A stretch of DNA of 9,026 nt. Origin: an uncultured Eubacteriales bacterium (GTDB lineage Bacteria > Bacillota > Clostridia > Oscillospirales > CAG-272). Shown piece after piece: positions 6,211 to 9,026 of the stretch (position 1 is the first letter of the stretch; the number at the start of each line of letters is the position of its first letter). A model generated the notes under the pieces. The model was given only the letters and a program-made list of their open reading frames with translations, had not been told where the DNA came from and did not search any database. The stretch spans positions 1 to 9,026 of the forward strand of contig UQXK01000058.1 in the NCBI GenBank assembly GCA_900544985.1, read 5' to 3'. The position numbers were made by a program, and so were the translations under genes.

Positions 6211-7647
6211 TTAATTCATGACCCTTTCTATTATGATTTTTGCGTCGTCCGCATATGTGCAGACTCCGTCTATCGACGCGTACTGCGGAAGAGAAAGACC
6301 GCTTCCCGCTTCCGCTATCTTTTCTCCGAGAGAGACTTTGTCCCCTATATTTACGATAGCAACGGAAGGCGCGCCTATATGGGATTTCAGTGATATCTCT
6401 ACCTTGGAAGGCGAAAAATCCTTATTTACAAATTCTGCTTTCTTATCAAAATTCGAAACGCCTATTATCGATTTCCAGCGCTCGCTCGATATCATGCGGT
6501 ATTCGCGCGTATCGCGTGCGTTTATCGGTTCGTCGGAAATATATCTCGTCTTTGTTTTTGAAAGCTCCGATTTCAATTTTACTATCATCGCGCGCGGAGA
6601 AAGTCCCTGACCGCACGCCGCGTGCTCGCATATTCCGCAACCGCAGCAAAGCGTCGCCGTAGCGAAGATCTTGGGATCCACATTTTCGGCTCCCTGCGCA
6701 ATTCTCACAAGCTTGTGCGGTTCGAGCGGATATCCGAGCTCGTGTCTGGGACAAAGGTCCGTACAGCGCGTACACTGACAGCACGCGGAAGAACCGCGGC
6801 GAAGCTGAGTTTCAAGGCTCGTCATCTTGGACATTATTATCGGAAGTTTTTCCGGAAGTATGAGGAGTCCCTTTGTCGTCTTTGTAACAGCGGCATTATC
6901 GGGATCTATTATCTTTCCCATTGCGGGACCGCCGTCTATAACGACATTGTCATCGGGAACGGATATTCCGAGCTTTTCGAAAAGCTCTTTTACATACGTT
7001 CCTACGGGAACGCGTACAACATAGCTTTTTTCAATGTTTCCGCCTATCGTCAGCCACTTGTGCGTGACGGCTATTCTGTGCCTTACCGCTTCGCGTATAT
7101 TCAAAACGGTCTCAACATTGTAAACGATGATACCTACGGAGATAGGAAGTGCACCGGCTTTTACCTGACGTCCCGTCGCCTCGTAAATGAGACTTATCTC
7201 GTCGCCCATGGGATATACATTCGGAAGAATTTTAATGCTTGCAGAAGAAGAGAGCTTCTGCCCGTCAAAAAGTCCGAGCGTTTTTGCCGTATGCTCTTTT
7301 ATGCAGATAAGACCGCGGGAAGCTTTTGTATTCTCGACGATCGTGTCAACGCCCTCCACTATCTTGCGAAGCTCGGTTTTGAGTATTGTAAGATCCGTAT
7401 AAAGAAGCGATTCGCATTCCGCCCCGTTTACAAGAAGCGTGTCCACACCGTCCGCTATTTTCGCATAGGAAGGAAAGCCCGCGCCGCCCGCGCCGAGAAT
7501 CCCGGCGGATTTCACACTCTCCTTGAATTCCGTACACGACGCCGTCATACGAAGTATGCCGTCATGCATATCGGGAGCAGGAGCGGGTTTTTTATACAGA
7601 GGATAATTTTCCTCCGATGAAATAATGTTCTTTTTTACATCAGACAT
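6211..7647 (-). CDS. PduS/RnfC-like electron-transfer protein (FMN, two [4Fe-4S] sites)
   Basis: A 478-aa PduS-type protein related to RnfC and the Nqo1 51-kDa subunit. Features seen: GAGGAGFPSYAKI (52-64) and NGAECESL (74-81), the flavin/NADH-binding region; two ferredoxin-like cysteine groups, CCQCTRCTDLCP (289-300) and CCGCGICEHAACGQG (334-348); and a C-terminal barrel-sandwich-like segment ending VCTYADDAKIIIERVMN. In B12-dependent Pdu compartments PduS reduces cobalamin. This locus has a B12-independent enzyme, so here it more likely oxidises NADH or supplies electrons through the PduT-like pore, perhaps for the activase. About 40 residues precede the family core (MSDVKKNIISSEENYPLYKK and following), which may be a targeting tail. 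It lies 15 bp after the vertex-protein gene, with only a weak ribosome binding site (AAGG). Confidence 0.93.
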   Translation of the reverse strand: MSDVKKNIISSEENYPLYKKPAPAPDMHDGILRMTASCTEFKESVKSAGILGAGGAGFPSYAKIADGVDTLLVNGAECESLLYTDLTILKTELRKIVEGVDTIVENTKASRGLICIKEHTAKTLGLFDGQKLSSSASIKILPNVYPMGDEISLIYEATGRQVKAGALPISVGIIVYNVETVLNIREAVRHRIAVTHKWLTIGGNIEKSYVVRVPVGTYVKELFEKLGISVPDDNVVIDGGPAMGKIIDPDNAAVTKTTKGLLILPEKLPIIMSKMTSLETQLRRGSSACCQCTRCTDLCPRHELGYPLEPHKLVRIAQGAENVDPKIFATATLCCGCGICEHAACGQGLSPRAMIVKLKSELSKTKTRYISDEPINARDTREYRMISSERWKSIIGVSNFDKKAEFVNKDFSPSKVEISLKSHIGAPSVAIVNIGDKVSLGEKIAEAGSGLSLPQYASIDGVCTYADDAKIIIERVMN

Positions 7648-7662
7648 ATTTCTTTACCTTAA

Positions 7663-7920
7663 TTACTGTTTTTCGTCTACTATTCCGACTATTACCGCGT
7701 CGACAGGCTCAAACTGATTGCGAAGCGCAAGACGCGCGCCGCTTCCCGTCGTTATAAGTACGGTCTCTCCGATCCCGGCTCCCACGCTGTCGACCGCGAT
7801 TATGTATTTATCGGTATCTTTGCCGTTCTCTATTATTTTTACTTCAAGGAATTTGCTTCCGACAAGAGATTCCTGTTTTCTTGTGGAAACGATATTGCCT
7901 ATAACTATTCCCTTTAACAT
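7663..7920 (-). CDS. EutN/CcmL-type BMC-P pentameric vertex protein
   Basis: An 85-aa protein of the EutN/CcmL/PduN family, normal length. It begins MLKGIVIGNIVSTRK, has the mid-protein segment AVDSVGAGIGETVLITTGSG (residues 43-62), and ends AVIVGIVDEKQ, all typical of the fold. Pentamers cap the twelve vertices of the polyhedral shell and are needed for closure. A GGGAG ribosome binding site precedes the ATG by about seven bases. It lies 18 bp after the PduL gene and 15 bp before the PduS-like gene. No unusual residues are apparent. Confidence 0.95.
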   Translation of the reverse strand: MLKGIVIGNIVSTRKQESLVGSKFLEVKIIENGKDTDKYIIAVDSVGAGIGETVLITTGSGARLALRNQFEPVDAVIVGIVDEKQ

Positions 7921-7938
7921 TTTATATCTCCCGAAGAT

Positions 7939-8589
7939 TTATTCTTTTACTATCGAAACAAGGCTTCCGTTGCCGATTCCCGCAGCGTTTGCGTCATCGG
8001 TATCGACGTGCATTTCGAGAACAAAATCCTTGTTTACTCTTATCTGTACATCGTACCAAAGCGTTCTCTTGCCTTTTCCGAGAACGGAGACGTTTACAGT
8101 ATCTCCGTCTTTTATCCCGTAACGCTCTGCGTCTGCGGGTGACATATGTATATGTCTGTTCGCTATTATGCAACCCTCCGAAAGCGTTACGACGCCTTTC
8201 GGTCCGACGAGCGTTATGGGAGAGGAGCCTGCGATATTTCCGGACTCTCTTACGGGCGGTTTGACTTTCAACACATAAGAATCGGTCATTGATATTTCGA
8301 CCTGGGAAGCTTTACGAAGCGGTCCCAAAACCCTTACTTTTTCTATCGGACGAAGCGACGGACCTATTATAGTAACCGTTTCATTTGCAGCAAACTGACC
8401 GGGCTGAGAAAGGTCTTTCGCCTTTGTAAGCTCATAATCTTTACCGAAAAGAATATCGAGATGCTCGCGTGTAAGATGTACGTGTCTGTTGGAAACGCCT
8501 ATCGGAACGTCCCCCGTGCTTTCGGCATTTTCCATTCCCGATATGACCTTTTTTACTATCGCAGCTATCTGCGCAGATGAAATTTCCAT
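7939..8589 (-). CDS. pduL: PduL-type phosphate acyltransferase (phosphotransacylase)
   Basis: A 216-aa PduL-family phosphotransacylase, which converts acyl-CoA (propanoyl-CoA in propanediol compartments) and phosphate to acyl-phosphate, regenerating CoA inside the shell. Two homologous halves are visible, with paired metal-binding motifs NRHVHLT (34-40) and NRHIHMS (144-150), plus EMHVDTDDAN (192-201), the usual zinc-ligand region. Residues 1-20 (MEISSAQIAAIVKKVISGME) look like an amphipathic encapsulation helix, followed by a short polar linker before the catalytic core at DVPIGVSNRHVH. An AAGGAG site lies eight bases before the ATG. Its presence suggests a coenzyme A-acylating aldehyde dehydrogenase upstream, outside the window. 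The family also acts on acetyl-CoA in other compartments, so the acyl group is inferred from the neighbouring dehydratase. Confidence 0.95.
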   Translation of the reverse strand: MEISSAQIAAIVKKVISGMENAESTGDVPIGVSNRHVHLTREHLDILFGKDYELTKAKDLSQPGQFAANETVTIIGPSLRPIEKVRVLGPLRKASQVEISMTDSYVLKVKPPVRESGNIAGSSPITLVGPKGVVTLSEGCIIANRHIHMSPADAERYGIKDGDTVNVSVLGKGKRTLWYDVQIRVNKDFVLEMHVDTDDANAAGIGNGSLVSIVKE

Positions 8590-8805
8590 AATTACGGCTC
8601 CTTTTTATTTCTTTGACTTTATTTGACTTGCGCTCTGTATTAAAATCTCCATTAAACAAGCGCCTTTTTCTGTGCTCTGCACCGATTAAAAACATTTTCG
8701 CTTTTATTCGCTCCAAAGCACGGACATTACATATAAAATTCCCCGTGGGGACGGTATCGGGAAAAATCCCGATACCGTATAAAATTTTTACGTACAGGTC
8801 GAAAA
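8590..8805 (-). other. 216-bp gap between BMC-H and PduL genes
   Basis: No gene is seen here. On the minus strand the stretch holds a strong hairpin (8751-8778), a small GC inverted repeat CCCCGTGGGG (8741-8750), the direct repeat TTTGACTT at 8612-8619 and 8622-8629, and the PduL ribosome binding site. No convincing promoter could be picked out. Confidence 0.5.
8751..8778 (-). terminator. Strong intergenic hairpin after the BMC-H gene: partial terminator or mRNA 3'-end stabiliser
   Basis: Arms 8751-8762 (ACGGTATCGGGA) and 8767-8778 pair perfectly over 12 bp around a four-base loop, beginning 27 bp after the shell-gene stop codon. On the minus strand the stem is followed not by a T run but by CCCCACGGGG and then AATTTTATAT, so it is a poor classical terminator. 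It may reduce read-through or protect the 3' end of a more abundant shell message, allowing different expression on either side. Confidence 0.45.
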
Positions 8806-9026
8806 TCAACCAAGCTTCGGAAGAAGCTTTTCAACGTCCGTATGAGGACGAGGAATTACGTGAACGGCTACGACTTCGCCGAGCTTCTGAGCAGCAGCGC
8901 CGCCTGCTTCAACAGCAGATTTAACCGCGCCGACATCTCCGCGAACCATAACGCTTACGAGTCCGGAACCGATCTTTTCGCTTCCGATAAGAACGACGTT
9001 AGCCGCCTTTACCATTGCGTCGGCAG
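8806..9026 (-). CDS. BMC-H hexameric shell protein, N-terminus outside the window
   Basis: Only the last 72 residues are present; the reading frame stays open to the window edge. The visible part begins ADAMVKAANVVLIG, the end of the first helix and the second strand of a PduA/CcmK-type BMC domain, so roughly twenty residues are missing. The pore loop reads EKIGSG, as in small-pore, PduA-like hexamers. It continues with SVMVRGDVGAVKSAVEAGG and ends HVIPRPHTDVEKLLPKLG, a standard length and C-terminal tail. The Met within ADAMVKAAN is internal, not the start. This would be a major facet protein of the shell. It is followed by a hairpin and a 216-bp gap before PduL. Confidence 0.95.
   Translation of the reverse strand, partial: ADAMVKAANVVLIGSEKIGSGLVSVMVRGDVGAVKSAVEAGGAAAQKLGEVVAVHVIPRPHTDVEKLLPKLG

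Noticed and set aside
6622..7620. Long plus-strand open frame opposite the PduS-like gene (332 codons)
   Set aside because: Antisense to a gene with clear Fe-S and flavin motifs. Composition is unlike a real protein and no domain is recognisable.

Overview
The window is the 3' part of a single minus-strand operon for a glycyl-radical-enzyme bacterial microcompartment (GRM). Transcription runs from high to low coordinates. Close gene packing, strong AAGGAG-type ribosome binding sites, ATG/GTG starts, moderate GC and an oxygen-sensitive fermentation pathway all suggest an anaerobic Firmicute of the Clostridia, probably gut-associated. This taxonomic placement is inferred from style, not from a marker gene.

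Layout in transcription order: (1) the C-terminal part of a hexameric BMC-H shell protein, cut by the window end (8806-9026); (2) a 216-bp gap with a strong 12-bp hairpin; (3) PduL-type phosphotransacylase (7939-8589); (4) EutN/CcmL-type pentameric vertex protein (7663-7920); (5) PduS/RnfC-like flavin and Fe-S electron-transfer protein (6211-7647); (6) PduT-like tandem BMC-T shell protein with the Fe-S cysteine at residue 38 (5664-6209); (7) a 224-bp gap with a possible promoter; (8) a B12-independent diol dehydratase glycyl radical enzyme, 842 aa (2911-5439); (9) its radical-SAM activase, unusually short (2080-2865); (10) PduU/EutS-type permuted shell protein (1703-2071); (11) EutP/PduV-type small GTPase (1230-1706); (12) ParA/McdA-family ATPase (473-1267); (13) a 93-aa lysine/alanine/serine-rich, probably disordered protein (205-486); (14) a rho-independent terminator (167-194). 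Positions 1-152 hold only intergenic palindromic repeats.

How it would work: the activase installs a glycyl radical on Gly818 of the dehydratase, which converts a vicinal diol (1,2-propanediol or glycerol, judged from active-site residues) to a toxic aldehyde inside the shell. An aldehyde dehydrogenase, not in the window and presumably upstream, would make acyl-CoA, which PduL converts to acyl-phosphate while recycling CoA. PduS-like and PduT-like proteins would pass electrons across the shell.

The most interesting part is the 3' end. A ParA ATPase is translationally coupled to a small, basic, low-complexity protein, directly after the PduU/PduV pair. This has the architecture of a carboxysome-type McdA/McdB positioning system, here attached to a glycyl-radical microcompartment. 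I infer that the last four genes form a module acting at the outer face of the shell to space or segregate the organelle.
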